Assembly: GCF_000003855.2 (NCBI RefSeq)
Contig: NW_003101678.1
Coordinates: 3,796,553-3,860,552, forward strand
Source of the DNA: Blastomyces gilchristii SLH14081
Lineage: Eukaryota; Ascomycota; Eurotiomycetes; Onygenales; Ajellomycetaceae
Direction: 5' to 3'
Length of the DNA: 64,000 nt
Positions 12,493 through 24,169 of the stretch are shown piece after piece. Every line of letters begins with the position of its first letter. Positions within the stretch are counted from its first letter, which is position 1. Made by a program: the position numbers and the translations under genes. The notes under the pieces are model-generated. The model was not told where the DNA came from. It worked only from the letters and a program-made list of their open reading frames with translations, and did no database searches.

Positions 12493-12872
12493 TGTAAGAG
12501 GCCTACACTGAATAGATTGATATAATATTATAGGTCTTATCTAACAAAGATAAAAACATTAGAGAAGGAAAGAAAGAGAAAGTGTGAGAATCAGTGATTG
12601 AGGTGGATATTTATACATGTATGTGGTGATGTATGTGGTGGAACTTCGGGGCGGGAGAATATACACGTGTTTGTAGTGGCTGAGAATTGGTGATTGAGAA
12701 TGACTGAGAATTGGAGCGTATGCATTTGAGAATGATATACACATGTTCATAGCGGCTGAGGATCGGTGATCGAGAATAGCTGAGAATCGGAGCGTACGCG
12801 TTCGAGAATGAAGTGGTTGGAATCTGTGGAGTGTAACGGAATAGTCTATATGATTGATCGCAGCCCGCCACA
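12493..12872 (-). repeat. A1 5' LTR (380 bp)
   Basis: TGTAAGAGGCC...GCCCGCCACA, paired with 7074-7457. It also has two copies of the 76-bp unit, so both LTRs of this insertion share the same repeat number. It lacks the small GGGC step before GCAGCCC seen in others. Open frames across it (12559-12936 and 12611-12871) are not genes. Confidence 0.9.
12608..12615 (-). promoter_or_regulatory. Putative TATA box in A1 5' LTR
   Basis: On the minus strand TATAAATA, conserved in every family A LTR in the window, followed downstream by a CT-rich run (about 12562-12582) of the type found at fungal transcription starts. Inferred promoter only. Confidence 0.5.
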
Positions 12873-12877
12873 ACTCA

Positions 12878-14404
12878 GAAGATTTCTTTTTCAGAGAATT
12901 CAGCACTTTAGTAATGATATTCAAATCTAGATTCATTCTATTCAGATGTGCGACTTGTGTTATAGAAGTCTGATTATCTATTCTTTATTAAGATATACTG
13001 AATTGCAGTATTTTCTGTTATAATTGACTTACTTATTCTCATATAATAAGAATATTATATACTTCTTTGACTGTGTCTAGTTATAAGATTAAGCATTTTC
13101 ATTCTGCTCTTAACTCAGGTGTAAGATTATAAATGAAGATCTGTAAACAGAAAGATGTTAAAAGCTCTTCATTTAATATAAGATAGTGTAAGCTGAAGTG
13201 TGTGAAGTATAATATAAGATTACTCACTTATCTACACTCAGTGAAGTGTTTATAATACTTGTCTTATATATTCACTTTCTCAAAGTTGTGTAAGATTCAT
13301 TGAAAAAACTCATTTCATATTTATAAGAACAAATATTACTCTGAATCTGCAAGATTTATCTTTTTATTAGTTATTTATAATAACTTCACTTTTCTATGTA
13401 GAAATGTAGCAGATATTAAGACTTGTTGAAATTCTGTTGACTGTCTGTCTGTAAGTTCATATTTAATTTAATAATATGATTACATCTGACTTAGTCAGCT
13501 GATTGCAGTATTATTTTTTCAGTTATTATTAAAGCATAATAGTTCTGACACATCTTCTGACTTAATATATCTTATGTTCAGATTCTCATTCTGCACAGCA
13601 GTCTCAGATAATGTGTACACTTCTGAAGAGAGTATGAACAATTATGATGAGATCTTCAGATTTAGTACAGTCATCTATCTGTGTAAATATTCAATCTCTC
13701 ACTGCAGATCTGCAATCTGGTTTTCTCTATTCTTATTAATGATGAGAATTGCATCAGTGAAGCTCTTTATAGTGAATACTTGATTCACAGTGAATATCAA
13801 TTATTACTTAGCTTCTGTCTCAGTCTGTCACTGTGTATACAGAATCTCAATCTTATTTAGAATTCTCATTTACATACAGAGTTTCACTTCTGATTCAGCA
13901 GTCTCAGTTACTTTTCTTACTGCTTTGAGTAAATCTTCTGAGAGGTTCTGCATATCTTTCAGTTCAGATAGCAGAGAAGAATGTTATTATTCATATTAAC
14001 TAGAGAAGATGTTCATTTTGATGATTTCTCATTGATTGTACAGTGTCTATTATTATATTATTATATGATTTCTGTTATCATTGTATGACTTCAGTTGTGA
14101 TCATCTCTCTTTTATTCTTTTGAGTAGAGAGCAGTCTTCTTTGAATCTAGTTCACTGCTTCTCTCTTCTTTTTCTCACATCTCATTCATTCATATATATG
14201 ACATTTGCCTGAGTGTGGAGTTTTCTCTTAACAAGCAGAGCAGTATTAATCAGATACTCTTCTGCTTATCACTTCTTCATATGCTATCTTTTGAGACATT
14301 TAGAATCACTCTGATATGATAACTATGAATCACTTCATAGACAGAATTATCATACTATGAAGAGGCCTGCACTTCTCACCAGGTTTTAGACATGCTATCA
14401 GATG
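12878..14404 (-). pseudogene. B-left gag, broken
   Basis: Minus-strand gag remnant of family B, collinear with 15320-16925 of B-right. It supplies the sequence that is missing at the N-gap of B-right. Coding features match that copy: a segment equivalent to QLTFTVNQVF and EIEYLYRQITTLNLK upstream, and MNLDLNIITKVLNSL at 12880-12936 just before the A1 insertion. Plus-strand frames at 13574-13783 and 13790-13999 are mirror frames. Confidence 0.7.
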
Positions 14405-14569
14405 TGATTCAAAAATTGCTTGAGTCAGTGTATGATTACAGATGTACACCAGCTTCTTATATAGATTATACTAAATTAATTAGTGGCCGCTATGACCTCT
14501 TTACATTCGTAAGTATGTTTGAAAGAGGCCGTGTTATTATCCGGCGGTTGTACGTTCTTCTGAATCATA
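14405..14569 (-). repeat. B-left 5' LTR (165 bp)
   Basis: Inverted copy of the B-right LTRs (15154-15319 and 31035-31200). The terminal TG has decayed to TA (minus strand TATGATTCAGAAG, compared with TGTAGTTCGGAAG). It carries a TATATAAG box on the minus strand at 14456-14463. Family A-base resumes at 14570. Confidence 0.85.
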
Positions 14570-15153
14570 TCAAGAAAGCTCTAGAGAATACTATAATAAC
14601 AGATTCTCATACAAAACTCTCTTAATAATACTATAAAAATCTAGATATCTTCTGACAAGATAACATTATAAATATACTTCTCTTACAAGGCTCAGAAGTG
14701 AATCACAGTATCAAGTTAGAAAAGAAGAATGATAAGAATCTCAAGTCATCATAAGACTCTCTTTATAATATGTCTCAAGATGAACATCTTGTTCTTCAGA
14801 AGACACTCAATGATCTGTTAAATAAGAGATTCATATATATTAGTAACTCTTTTACTGCAGCTTCTATTCTATTTGTAAAGAAATTAGATTAAGAACTCTG
14901 ATTCTGTGTGAACTATCAAGATCTGAATAGATTGATAAATAAAGATTGTTATCTCTTATCTCTCATCAATGAAACCCTAGCATATATCAGATAAGCTCAA
15001 TAATTTATAAAGCTTGATATTATCACTGCATTTCATAAGATTTGTATCACTGAAAGAGAGGAATGACTTACAGCATTTTAAACCCATTATGATCTCTTTG
15101 AATGAATAGTCACACTCTTTAAACTGACTAACATCTTCAGTACATTTCAGAAG
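14570..15153 (+). pseudogene. A-base fragment 1: RT N-terminal half
   Basis: Plus-strand family A pol, the only plus-oriented A copy in the window. RT motifs are readable with few stops: SILFVKK, CVNYQDLNRL, KLDIITAFHKI. The fragment stops at 15153 inside RT and resumes at 31201 after B-right. It is bounded by two B LTRs in opposite orientation, which makes it look like a 584-bp spacer in an inverted repeat. Confidence 0.85.
15148..15153. repeat. Target-site duplication of B-right (cagaag)
   Basis: cagaag precedes the 5' LTR of B-right and recurs at 31201-31206 directly after its 3' LTR. In intact family A copies this site reads ..cagaagta.. once, so the duplication marks the insertion. A 5-bp reading is possible. 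Confidence 0.8.
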
Positions 15154-15319
15154 TGTAGTTCGGAAGAACGTACAACCGCCGGATAATAACGAGGCCGCTT
15201 CCGAACTTGCTTACGAAATGTAAGGGGGCCATAGCGGCCATCAATTAATTTAGTGTACTGTATATAAGATGCCGGCGTACGCCTGTAATCGTACACTGAC
15301 TCAAGCAACCTTTGAATCA
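15154..15319 (+). repeat. B-right 5' LTR (166 bp)
   Basis: TGTAGTTCGG...TTTGAATCA. Unusually short for a gypsy LTR, and unusually unmutated: it keeps many CpG and GG/CC pairs in a region otherwise stripped of them. Includes a palindromic pair TTCGGAAG / CTTCCGAA at the left part. The antisense frame 15332-15147 is open for 61 codons and matches that of 14392-14625. Confidence 0.9.
15261..15268 (+). promoter_or_regulatory. Putative TATA box in B-right 5' LTR
   Basis: TATATAAG within the LTR, in the sense orientation of the element and conserved in all three B LTRs (31142-31149; minus strand 14456-14463). About 58 bp precede the LTR end. Confidence 0.5.
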
Positions 15320-15339
15320 TATCTGATAGCATGTCTAAA

Positions 15340-16960
15340 AAATGGTAAGAAGTGCAGGCTTCTTCAGAATGTGATAATTCTGTCTATGAAGTGATTTATA
15401 GTTATTATGTCAGTGTGATTCTAAAATGCCTCAAAAGATAGTGTATAAAGAGTGATGAGTGAAAGAGTATCTGATTAATACTGCTTTGCTTGTTAAGCAA
15501 AAACTTCACACTCAGATGAATACCATGTATGCGAACAGATGAGATGTGAGAAAAAGAAAATAAGAGTAATGAATCAGATTCAAAGAAGTTCACTCTCTAC
15601 TCAAAAGAAGAATAAAAGAGAGATAATTATCACTGAAGTTGTATAATAATAACAGAAATCATATCATAATATAATTATATGATGATATAATCATATAATG
15701 ATATAATGATAGATATTATATAATCAATAAGAAATCACTGAAATGAATATCTTCTCTAGTTAATATGAACAACACTCTTCTCTGCTATCTGAACTGAAAG
15801 ATATGCAGAATCTCTCAGAGAGTTTACTTAAAACAGTAAGAAAAGTAACTGAGACTGTTGAACTGAATTTGAAGCTTCATACATATACAAGAATTCTAAA
15901 TGAAATCAAGGTCTTGTGTACATAGTGACAGGCTGAGATGAAAGTCAAATAACAATTAACATTCACTGTGAATCAAGTATTTACTATGAAGAGCTTCATC
16001 AATGCAATCATCATTATTAATAAGAGTAGAGAAAACCAGGTCTTAGACCTGTAGTGAGAGATTGAATATTTATACAGACAGATAACTACACTGAATCTGA
16101 AGATCTCATCATAATCATTCATAATCTCTTCAGAAGTGTATACATTATCAGAGATTACTACACAGAATNNNNNNNNNNNNNNNNNNNNNNNNNNNNNNNN
16201 NNNNNNNNNNNNNNNNNNNNNNNNNNNNNNNNNNNNNNNNNNNNNNNNNNNNNNNNNNNNNNNNNNNNTTAAGCTTCAATGATAACTGAAAAAAACAATC
16301 CTGCAATCAGCTGACTAAGTCAGATGTAATTAATTATCAGATTAAATATGAACTTACAGACAGACAGTTAACAGAATTTCAACAAGTCTTAAGATCTGTT
16401 ATATTTCTATGCAGAAAAGTGAAGTTATTATGAATAACTGATAAAAAGATAAATCTTACAGATCTGAAATAATATTCATTCTCACAAATATGAAATGAGT
16501 TTTTCAAATGAATCTTGTATAACTTTGAGAAAGTGAATATATGAGATAAGTATTACAAATGCTTCACTGAGTGTAGATAAGTAAGTGATCTTATATTATA
16601 CTTCACACACTTCAGCTTACACTATCTCATATTGAATGAAGAGCTTTTAACATCTTTCTATTTATAGATCTTTATTCATGATCTTACACCTAAGTTGAGA
16701 GCAGAATGAAAATGCTTAATCTCATAATCAGACACAGTGAAGAAAGTATACAACATTCTTATTATACAGAAATAAGCAAGTTAATTGTAACAGAAAATAC
16801 TGTAATTGAGTATATCTTAATAAAGAACAGATAATCAGACTTCTATAATACAAGTTACACACTCAGATACAATGAATCTAGATCTGAATGTCATTACTAA
16901 AGCACTGAATTCTCTGAAAAAGAGATTATCTGAGTGAAAATCTTGATATTGTAAGTATCA
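15340..16960 (+). pseudogene. B-right gag, broken and gapped
   Basis: Plus-strand gag remnant. Readable segments include QLTFTVNQVFTMKSFINAI and EIEYLYRQITTLNLKISS (about 15950-16120), where Gln and Trp/Arg codons have become TAG/TGA, and MNLDLNVITKALNSL near 16870. The 100-N run at 16169-16268 lies inside. Comparison with B-left suggests that only about 48 bp are really missing there. Confidence 0.7.
16169..16268. other. Assembly gap (100 N)
   Basis: Exactly 100 N, the usual placeholder for a gap of unknown size. The flanks (..cacagaat and ttaagcttcaatg..) correspond to positions about 48 bp apart in the inverted copy B-left (near 13520-13590), so the true gap is probably short. Confidence 0.95.
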
Positions 16961-16964
16961 CGCT

Positions 16965-17006
16965 TGCTTCAACTGTGAACATCAGAATCATAATACAAAG
17001 AATTAC
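16965..17006 (+). pseudogene. B-right nucleocapsid zinc knuckle, last Cys lost
   Basis: Reads CFNCEHQNHNTKNY: C-x2-C-x4-H-x4 followed by Tyr where Cys is expected (TGC to TAC). This is the CCHC motif of gypsy gag and marks the gag C-terminus. In B-left the same motif (about 6990-7040) has lost another Cys, so the two copies were mutated independently. Confidence 0.78.
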
Positions 17007-17019
17007 ATATGATGTGCAC

Positions 17020-18028
17020 AGTTAAGAGAAGCAAGAGTGTTAAAAACTAGCAGAGTCAGTGAGCTTGAAAACACTCACTGATATTCTATAAAAAGTCTTC
17101 AAAGTGAAAGAGATGTCTGTGTTAAATAACTCTCTGAATTCTATAAATGTCAAGAGAAAACAGGCTTCTGACTGAGGTGCAGGTGAGAATGAAGCAGATA
17201 CTCATCTTAATGTCTTAATATCTGAAATATTAATATATAAAGAGCACTTAAGTAAGAATTGAGAGATAGCTATAACAGTGTTAGCAGATACAGAAGCTTC
17301 TACACAATATATTAATGATTATATAATCTGAAGACTGAAAGAGGTCTGCTGAGTGAAGAATCTCTAATATATAAGATTATCTGATAATTAATATTTAATA
17401 TTATCTGCAAGAGTAAGAGTTCTCTTGCACTTCAGAGAATGATCTTGCTATATTTGAGTGTGAGAGCTGCAGAACATGAAATATGATCTTATTCTCAGAC
17501 TTCATTGATTTCAAAGATTAAATTCACAAATTCAATGATGTATATATTATATACAGTTAATTGATAGGAAGAAAACAGTTCATATGATTCTATCAACTGA
17601 TATGAGAAGAACATTTTATGTCTCTGATATAGAAGAATTATATCTGCTTACACATTAATAAATAAAGAGAATGATTCACAAGATCTCATCTAAAAGTATT
17701 CTGTATATCATACAGGACTCAGAAGTGGAGAAAACCAGGATAAAGAATGTACAGAAGAATAAGTATATGAAGAAACTTCTGAACAAGTATGAAAAGATCT
17801 TCTGAACAGATCTTTCATCAGAATTGCTGTGAGAATGAGAATTCATATATGAGATTGACACAGGGAACATGAAATCAGTTAATCAGAATGTATACTCTCT
17901 ATCACAAATGCATCTTGAAGAACAGAACTGTTAGATCACAGACCTTCTAGAATATAGTCTCATACAACTCTTATCAAGTGCATTGAGCTTTTCAGTTCTA
18001 TTCATGAAAAAGGCAGGTGAGAAGTGAT
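17020..18028 (+). pseudogene. B-right protease and RT N-terminus, broken
   Basis: The protease active-site region at 17278-17316 reads VLADTEASTQYIN, i.e. D-T-G-A with Gly changed to Glu (GGA to GAA). The connection and RT N-terminus follow, ending with FSVLFMKKAGEK at the LINE insertion point (18015-18028). Stops throughout. RT resumes at 25754. Confidence 0.78.
18015..18028. repeat. LINE target-site duplication (aggtgagaagtgat)
   Basis: A 14-bp direct repeat flanks the LINE: 18015-18028 and 25740-25753. It lies in the RT gene of B-right. Variable long duplications are typical of target-primed reverse transcription. Confidence 0.93.
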
Positions 18029-18041
18029 TATTATTATTATT
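18029..18041 (-). repeat. LINE 3' tail of TAA-type triplets
   Basis: On the element's sense strand the 3' end is a short AAT/TAA repeat. The truncated LINE copy ends in the same triplet repeat (46080-46097), so this is a family trait. Confidence 0.8.
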
Positions 18042-18403
18042 CTTCTTCAATTATAGATGTATGCAGTCAGAGACTATGACATTCACCTGAGAACCTTTAG
18101 GTCTCAGGGTTTTTCCAATATCTATAGAGTCAACTATTATACATTTATCAATTTCAGATATGCAAAATCAGAAAATTTCAGCTCAGAATACAAAAACTGT
18201 TTACAAATTGCAGTATTTCAACACCTTCTGATACTTTGAAATCATTTGAAAATATCATGACAAAGGAAAAGAGAACATAGTCTTAAAGATAGACACATTA
18301 AATAGATAGATAGAAAAGAACAGAAAGAAACAAGTACAGTAAAGAGAGACTATAACAAAATAAAATTATTAAAAGATAGTGTATAGCTGTTTTAACAGAC
18401 TAT

Positions 18404-21400
18404 ATCTAATCAATCTCCGCCTCTTCATATTCAGATACTTCTGAATTCAGCCATTTTCTTATAGCTGCTTGAGTTTCTGATAGAAAGTCTATTCAGTATT
18501 TACTTCCTGTCTCAGTTGAGAATAAGAACCTCATATTTAATTGATTTAAATCATACTTCTTCTTTAATCTGACTCTGAGACTATTGTATAATGCACAATG
18601 CATTACAATATACTCAGGATTTTCATTTACATTGCAGAATGAGCACTCTGTTGAATCAAATCTATCATCAAATCTTTGTATACAGAATTTGAAATAATCA
18701 TGTCCTAGTTTTCACTGAATTATAGATGAGAATATTTTCTTTTTACATTTAATTGAACAAGATTTCCACTTTGATTTTATCTCAAATCTTGAATAATGTA
18801 TGCTCTTCTTTTATTTCTGCCATCTTTTATTTCACTTGTTTAAACAAGATTCTTTTATCTTTCTCTTTATGAAAGATCAGAACACTGTTTTTTGAATAGA
18901 TCTGCTTAATTCTGAACTCTTTTTTACAGCTAAATCAGTCAATTCATTGTCATGAATATTTATATGAGCAGGAACTCAGTGCAGATGAATTATCAGTTTT
19001 GATGTTCTTCTCTTTTGAATTTTTAAAACAGAGTTTAAAATCAGTTCAAGATTCATTTGATTATTATGAATCTGACTATTTCTAAGTCTTTTTAAAGCGG
19101 CTTGACTATCAGAGAATATTCATATCTCTTTCAAACTATTTCCTCTTTTGTAAGATTATATTTCAATGAGTTTGAAAGCTTTCACTATTACAAATAGTTC
19201 AGCATCAAAGACTTCAGATTCACAGCCTAAATTTCAAAAATCTGATATAAAATTGATATTATCTTCAGTATAAGCAATGCCTGCGCCTAATCTATTTAAA
19301 TTCTCATTTTTTAAGTCATCTGAGTAAATCAGAATAGAGTCTTTTATATTGATTATAGAGATCTTCTTCAAATACTGTTCATATTCTCCCTCTTTAGATA
19401 GTTCACTTATTTATAAGTTCATGAGAGATTCCAGCTTTTCTCTTCAGAGAGATATCTTCTCATGATCAATTTTCTCAACATTTAATAAAGAAATTTGATT
19501 TTTCATAAGTAAATATAGTCTATACAGTTGAGAGAGCATTTTCTTTAAAGCATTACTTTCATTTCAATCAAGAAATCTATTTCAATTCAGTTCATTTCCT
19601 GAGTTAACTGATGAAAATGAAGAAGAGACTCTTTCTCTGATTATATGATTTAAGCTCATCTTCATGACTCTCAGAGTATAGTTCATACAGGCCTTTTCAA
19701 ATTGAATAGCAGAAGATGGAATTGAAGCTTCAATTTTCATTGTTTTGATAGAAGATGATTTGAATGCTCTCAGAATTCTTTTCAAAGCACTGTTTTATAG
19801 ACTTTGAAAGAGTTCAGTGAAATTATCTTGATTATTCCATTAAACTTGAACTTCATAATCAGCTACTGAGATAATACAGGCTATGTATAATTGTCTCATA
19901 GCCTGAAAGAATAGATCTCTCTCACTATTTAATAGTCTGATTATACTATTCAGTAGTTTCTCTGTCTTGATGAATCTTTATTGAATATGATATTTAAAAT
20001 TCAACTTGAAGTGTAACCATACTCCTAGTCATTTAATATTCAACCTGAGTTTAATCTCTTTATTTCAAAGAGTTAGACTTAGTTTTTTCTTATTAAATCT
20101 GAAAAGAAAGTGAATTAACTCAGTTTTATTCATATTAAATTGAATTAGATTGATATCTGCTCTAACAAAGATTTTCTTGACTGCTTTCTCAATCACTTCT
20201 AAATTCTCTTTGATTGTCTTTGAACTGTAGAGTACATCAATATCATCTACATAACTTGAAGATCTCACTATTTTTCTCTCTCTCTTCTTGAATAGATATG
20301 CAGTGTATATTGCAAATAGAACTGATGAGATTGAAGATTCTTACAGTACATCTATTTTTATCTCAGTCTTATCTTGTTTCATTTCATCAAGAAATTATTG
20401 TATAATTCTTTTAAATATAAACAGTTAACTCATTTTATTAGAGAATATGACAGTTTTAACATCTTCAAAGTTTGAATCATCTCAGACTTTGAAACATGAT
20501 TAAATGCATCTTTTATATCAATAAAAACTGCAGTTTAGACCAGATCTTCATGCTTTACTACTTAAACATCATGAATAACTGAGAGAACAGTGTCAATTAC
20601 AGAACATTGTTTTCTATCTCTCATTTATTCATTAAATAGAAGAGAATGACTAATAGAGCTTATAAAAGATAATCTAGTAGCTATTATCTTTTCTAGAATT
20701 TTTCTTCAACAGTTCAACAGAGATATTACTCTATATAACTTAGAAATTGAAGCTTTTCTATTAGAATTTGCAAGGATTACTCCAGTAGCTTCTCTCCAGC
20801 ATTCAGAATGATAATCATTTTTTAAGAGATTGAAAAAGAGCTCAAAATATTCATTCTTCAAGTAGAAATATGTGTTTTGAATAATCAAGTGATTAATTTA
20901 ATCAGGCCCTGTAGCAGTTTTAATTGAACTTAAGAATATTACTGACTCTAGTTCATCACATGTAAGCTCAGATCATTCCCAGTTATTTTCATCAATATAT
21001 TCATGAAATGACATATTCTTCTCTTCTAAATATGATAAGTTTTGAAAGAGAATTCTTATAAAAGCTTGACATTTTTCCTTAAAAGAGTTTACTGTATACA
21101 ATTCATTCTGAAATTCATATTCTAAGATTGAAAGCTTTGCTACACTTCTTGTTTTAGTATAGTTGAAGGCTTTAAAAACTTTTTTTTCTTATACTTCTTC
21201 AAGAAATTTGTTCTAGTAGCCTGTTTTGACTTTTTTAATATCTGAAAAATATTCATTTTGAATAGTGTTGAACTCTTTATTAGATATTAAGTTATTCTTT
21301 CAATCTCTCTTAGCAGTGACTAATTGCTTTCTTTTAGAAGTGATATTCTCATTTCATCACAGTTTGAAATACTCAGAAGACTTTTTCTTTCAAATATTTT

Positions 21401-22346
21401 CTTCAATACTTGTTAGATGAATAGATGTAATCAGCTTTAATCTATTCTTAAGCATTTCATTTGAGATATCTTGACTTTGATTTCAATAGAGCTGACTCTG
21501 TCTTTCAGATTTCAGCTGTTTTACTCTTTCTTCAACTGCTTTTTAATCAGCTTTTTCAAAGTTGTACTGATTAGAGAGAAGAGGATTTTCACTTCTTTGT
21601 TTTTCTCTCAGTTCAATATCAAATTGAATAATCTCATGATCTGATTCTGAGATTTCATTTGAATCAATAAACCAGTTTATAAGTCTTTTTTCAATTAGAT
21701 TTTGTGACATGAAAGTTAAATCTATAATGGATTTCTGTTTCATGTCTTTTCTAAAGAATGTTTGTTGATCAGACTTGTTAACTAAATCTATTGAATACTT
21801 AAAAGTTTATTCAACAAGTTTATCTGCTCTTACTGCTCTTGTGTACTCTGAGTTTTATCAGAGATGATGTGCATTGAAGTCTTCTGTAATTATAGAGTTT
21901 TTTAAGAAAGTTATATTCAAAATTCCTCTGTCAATGATTCAGGTATTGTTGTTTTCTTTTCATGACTTTTTATTATAGATATTTATAAGTTGAATAGTAT
22001 CAAACTCATTATCTTTATCTATAATATCACTCACTAGAATATCAGAGTCAGATATGATATCAAATCTCAGATTAAATTGATATTTTAATCTTTTTCTCTC
22101 ATAGATCACTACTCTTGATTTTATCTCAGATTTTTCAGAAAGAAAGCAGTAATAGCTTGAATGAGAAATAATGTACTTTTACTCAGTATCAAAGTTTAGT
22201 TCTTGAAGAAGTACAAAGTCAACTTTTTATTCAAATACAATCTGAAGACAAGAGTAAATACAATTTGAGTTTTTATTCACATTGTTTTGAATAAATGTGA
22301 TTTTTAAAGAGTTTTTAAACTTTTTTTGTTGTTTTTGTTGTATATT
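18404..22346 (-). pseudogene. LINE ORF2: endonuclease, reverse transcriptase, RNase H
   Basis: About 1310 codons on the minus strand, starting MNIQQKQQKKF. The APE endonuclease comes first: VLLQELNF, EDFNAHH (about 21860-21880), IIDLTF, SDHEII (21543-21743 is open for 66 codons). RT follows, with an intact catalytic YVDD at 20242-20253 in an open stretch of 67 codons (20065-20268). RNase H is at about 18920-19320 (FSDSQAAL, HLHWVPAHINIH), then a C-terminal C-x2-C..H..C motif near 18620-18660. The end is fixed by comparison with the truncated copy (stop near 18404 / 45724). Broken by scattered TAA/TGA/TAG. Confidence 0.88.
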
Positions 22347-22389
22347 CATACTAAAAGAGAGTGAAGATAGAGTAGAATCTAATCACTAT

Positions 22390-23977
22390 CACTAGATAGT
22401 AGATTATAACTATTATGAAAAGCAGGAAGCTCAACTACTTACATTCTATCTAGTTTATCATCAGAGTCATTTCTCAATTCTCTAATGTTAACAGATGTTT
22501 GAGGATTCAAATTCTGTTTATATTGAGCTGAAGAATTGAAGTTTGAAGATCTAGATAGTTAAGAGTTTTTTCTTTTTAAGCTTGCAGTTGTAGATTTACT
22601 AGCTTGACTTTTCTCTTCAGTTTTAGATTCACTTTAAGCTTCATCTTTTCTCCAGTTCTTCTAAGTTCTTGAAGCAAATACACATTCTTTTGAGCTAGAT
22701 GTATATTTTTCTTTACAATTGAAGCACTTAAGCAGAGTATATTAACATATTTCATCTCTTTTTAAGCATGATTCACATTTACACTCACTAGTTTTATGAT
22801 CTCTAGCACAGAATGTGCATTTTGAGTCTCTGAAATAAGAGATTACAAAGTATTCATATCTTTGACAGTTTGAACACTGTGTTTGAGCTTTGAGATTCAT
22901 TCTTGAGTCTTTGTATTCATGAACTCTCATTTTCAAACCTGCTACTCTTACTTCAGAGATTCTTGATTATTCAAGTATCTTTATATACACTAGAACAGGG
23001 GCATTTCTTCTACTCTATCTGAACTCAATTGAATTAAGTCATACAGGCTCTTTTCTCAGTTGAATAGAATTATATTCTTCTAATTCATTTTTGAGAAGTA
23101 GCATTTCTTTCTCACAGTCAAAAATTTCAACTGAAATATTATAAAGAATGAATTTATCTCACTTTTCATCTCTCTCAAATAGAATTGTTGTATTCAGTAG
23201 AGATTCTATTACTGATTTTCAGAGATTCTCATTCTAAATAAGGAATTCTGCACTGAATTCAGACATTGTAGTTAAAATAATAGAATTTTCAAAGAAAGAT
23301 GACTCAATTGATACTATAACTGGTTTTTGAACTTTAATATCAGTCATTAACTGAGAAAAGAACTGCTGATTAATTTCATTTCTAATTCTGAAAATGAGAT
23401 TTGAGTTTAACTTGTTTTTTTACAAGATCTTTTGATTTGAGACTTTGAGAATAAGTCTTCTATTTCTGAAGATTTGAAAGTTCTTCTCTTTTTGCATTTC
23501 TTTTTTTTTCTTTTTATGAACAGAGATCTGAGTAATATTCTTCTCAGTTTTCTCAGAATTTTGAGCAGGTTTTGAAATAGCAGGTTTAGAGACAGCAGAT
23601 TCTGCTACTTAAGCATATATTTTCTTCTGATTTGAAGAAGAAGATGAAGAAGTAGAAGATGAAAAAGAGCCAGTGACTGTACTAGAAGATTTCAATGTTT
23701 TTTGAATTATGTTTGAAATTCTAAGTTTGACCTTGATCACTTCTTATAGTTGTCTAGCCTGAGCATGAAGAATTAACAGAACTTCTTCATTATTCTCACT
23801 CAGACACTGTTTTTCAAGAATTTTACTTACTTTTTCCAGTTCCTGTATTTCAAGAACTTGTTGTTTCTCTATTTCTTCCTTCTTTCTTCTCTTTAGAATT
23901 TCAATCTCAGGAATAGCATCTGGGAAAACATCTTTTTTCACATCAACTGAGTGTACTCTTGAACTCATTTTACTCAC
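22390..23977 (-). pseudogene. LINE ORF1: zinc-knuckle nucleic-acid-binding protein
   Basis: Minus-strand ORF1 from the ATG at 23975-23977 (MSKMSSRVHSV). The N-terminus is charged and coiled-coil-like (EIEILKRRKKEEIEKQQ). Near the C-terminus (22690-22936) is a cluster of Cys/His motifs: CSNCQRYEYF.., CTFCARDHKTSEC, CESCLKRDEIC and CFNCKEK, the multi-knuckle array typical of fungal LINE ORF1 proteins that bind the element RNA. Some ligands are lost (e.g. Cys to Tyr/Phe). An intervening stop lies at about 22740. Confidence 0.82.
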
Positions 23978-23980
23978 TGA

Positions 23981-24165
23981 ATGAAAAGTTGATCAGACTG
24001 TTTCAATTGATAGATTTATCAGTCTATTTTCAAATGAAAAGTTAATCAGACTGTTTCAATTGAGAGATTTATTAATCTATTTTCAAATGAAAAGTTGATC
24101 AGACTGTTTCAGTTGAGAGATTTATTAGTCTATTTTCAATTGAAAAGTTAATCAGACTGTTTCAA
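23981..24165 (-). repeat. 53-bp tandem repeats upstream of LINE ORF1
   Basis: About 3.5 head-to-tail copies with an exact 53-bp period; the anchor atcagactg occurs at 23992, 24045, 24098 and 24151. They end at the ORF1 start, so they form the last part of the 5' untranslated region. They may be promoter or translational-control monomers; function unknown. Confidence 0.88.
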
Positions 24166-24169
24166 AAGA

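Larger units (their letters stand above)
7074..12872 (-). mobile_element. Family A chromovirus copy A1, complete (5799 bp)
   Basis: Full-length Ty3/gypsy element on the minus strand: 5' LTR 12493-12872, gag, protease, RT-RNase H, integrase with chromodomain, polypurine tract and 3' LTR 7074-7457, bounded by actca duplications. It is inserted into B-left between the CCHC knuckle and the gag C-terminus. All genes carry stops from C:G to T:A transitions, so the element is dead. Used here as the reference copy of family A. Confidence 0.93.

Noticed and set aside
12559..12936. Minus-strand frames of 125 and 86 codons
   Set aside because: Mostly LTR of A1 and crossing its boundary into B-left; not a gene.
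14381..15345. TIR DNA transposon with 180-bp inverted ends and a captured family A fragment
   Set aside because: The inverted ends are LTRs of two separate family B insertions; the direct-orientation partner of the right one is at 31035-31200 with a cagaag duplication.
23981..24165. CRISPR-like array
   Set aside because: The 53-bp repeats are directly adjacent with no unique spacers; fungal LINE context; no cas genes.
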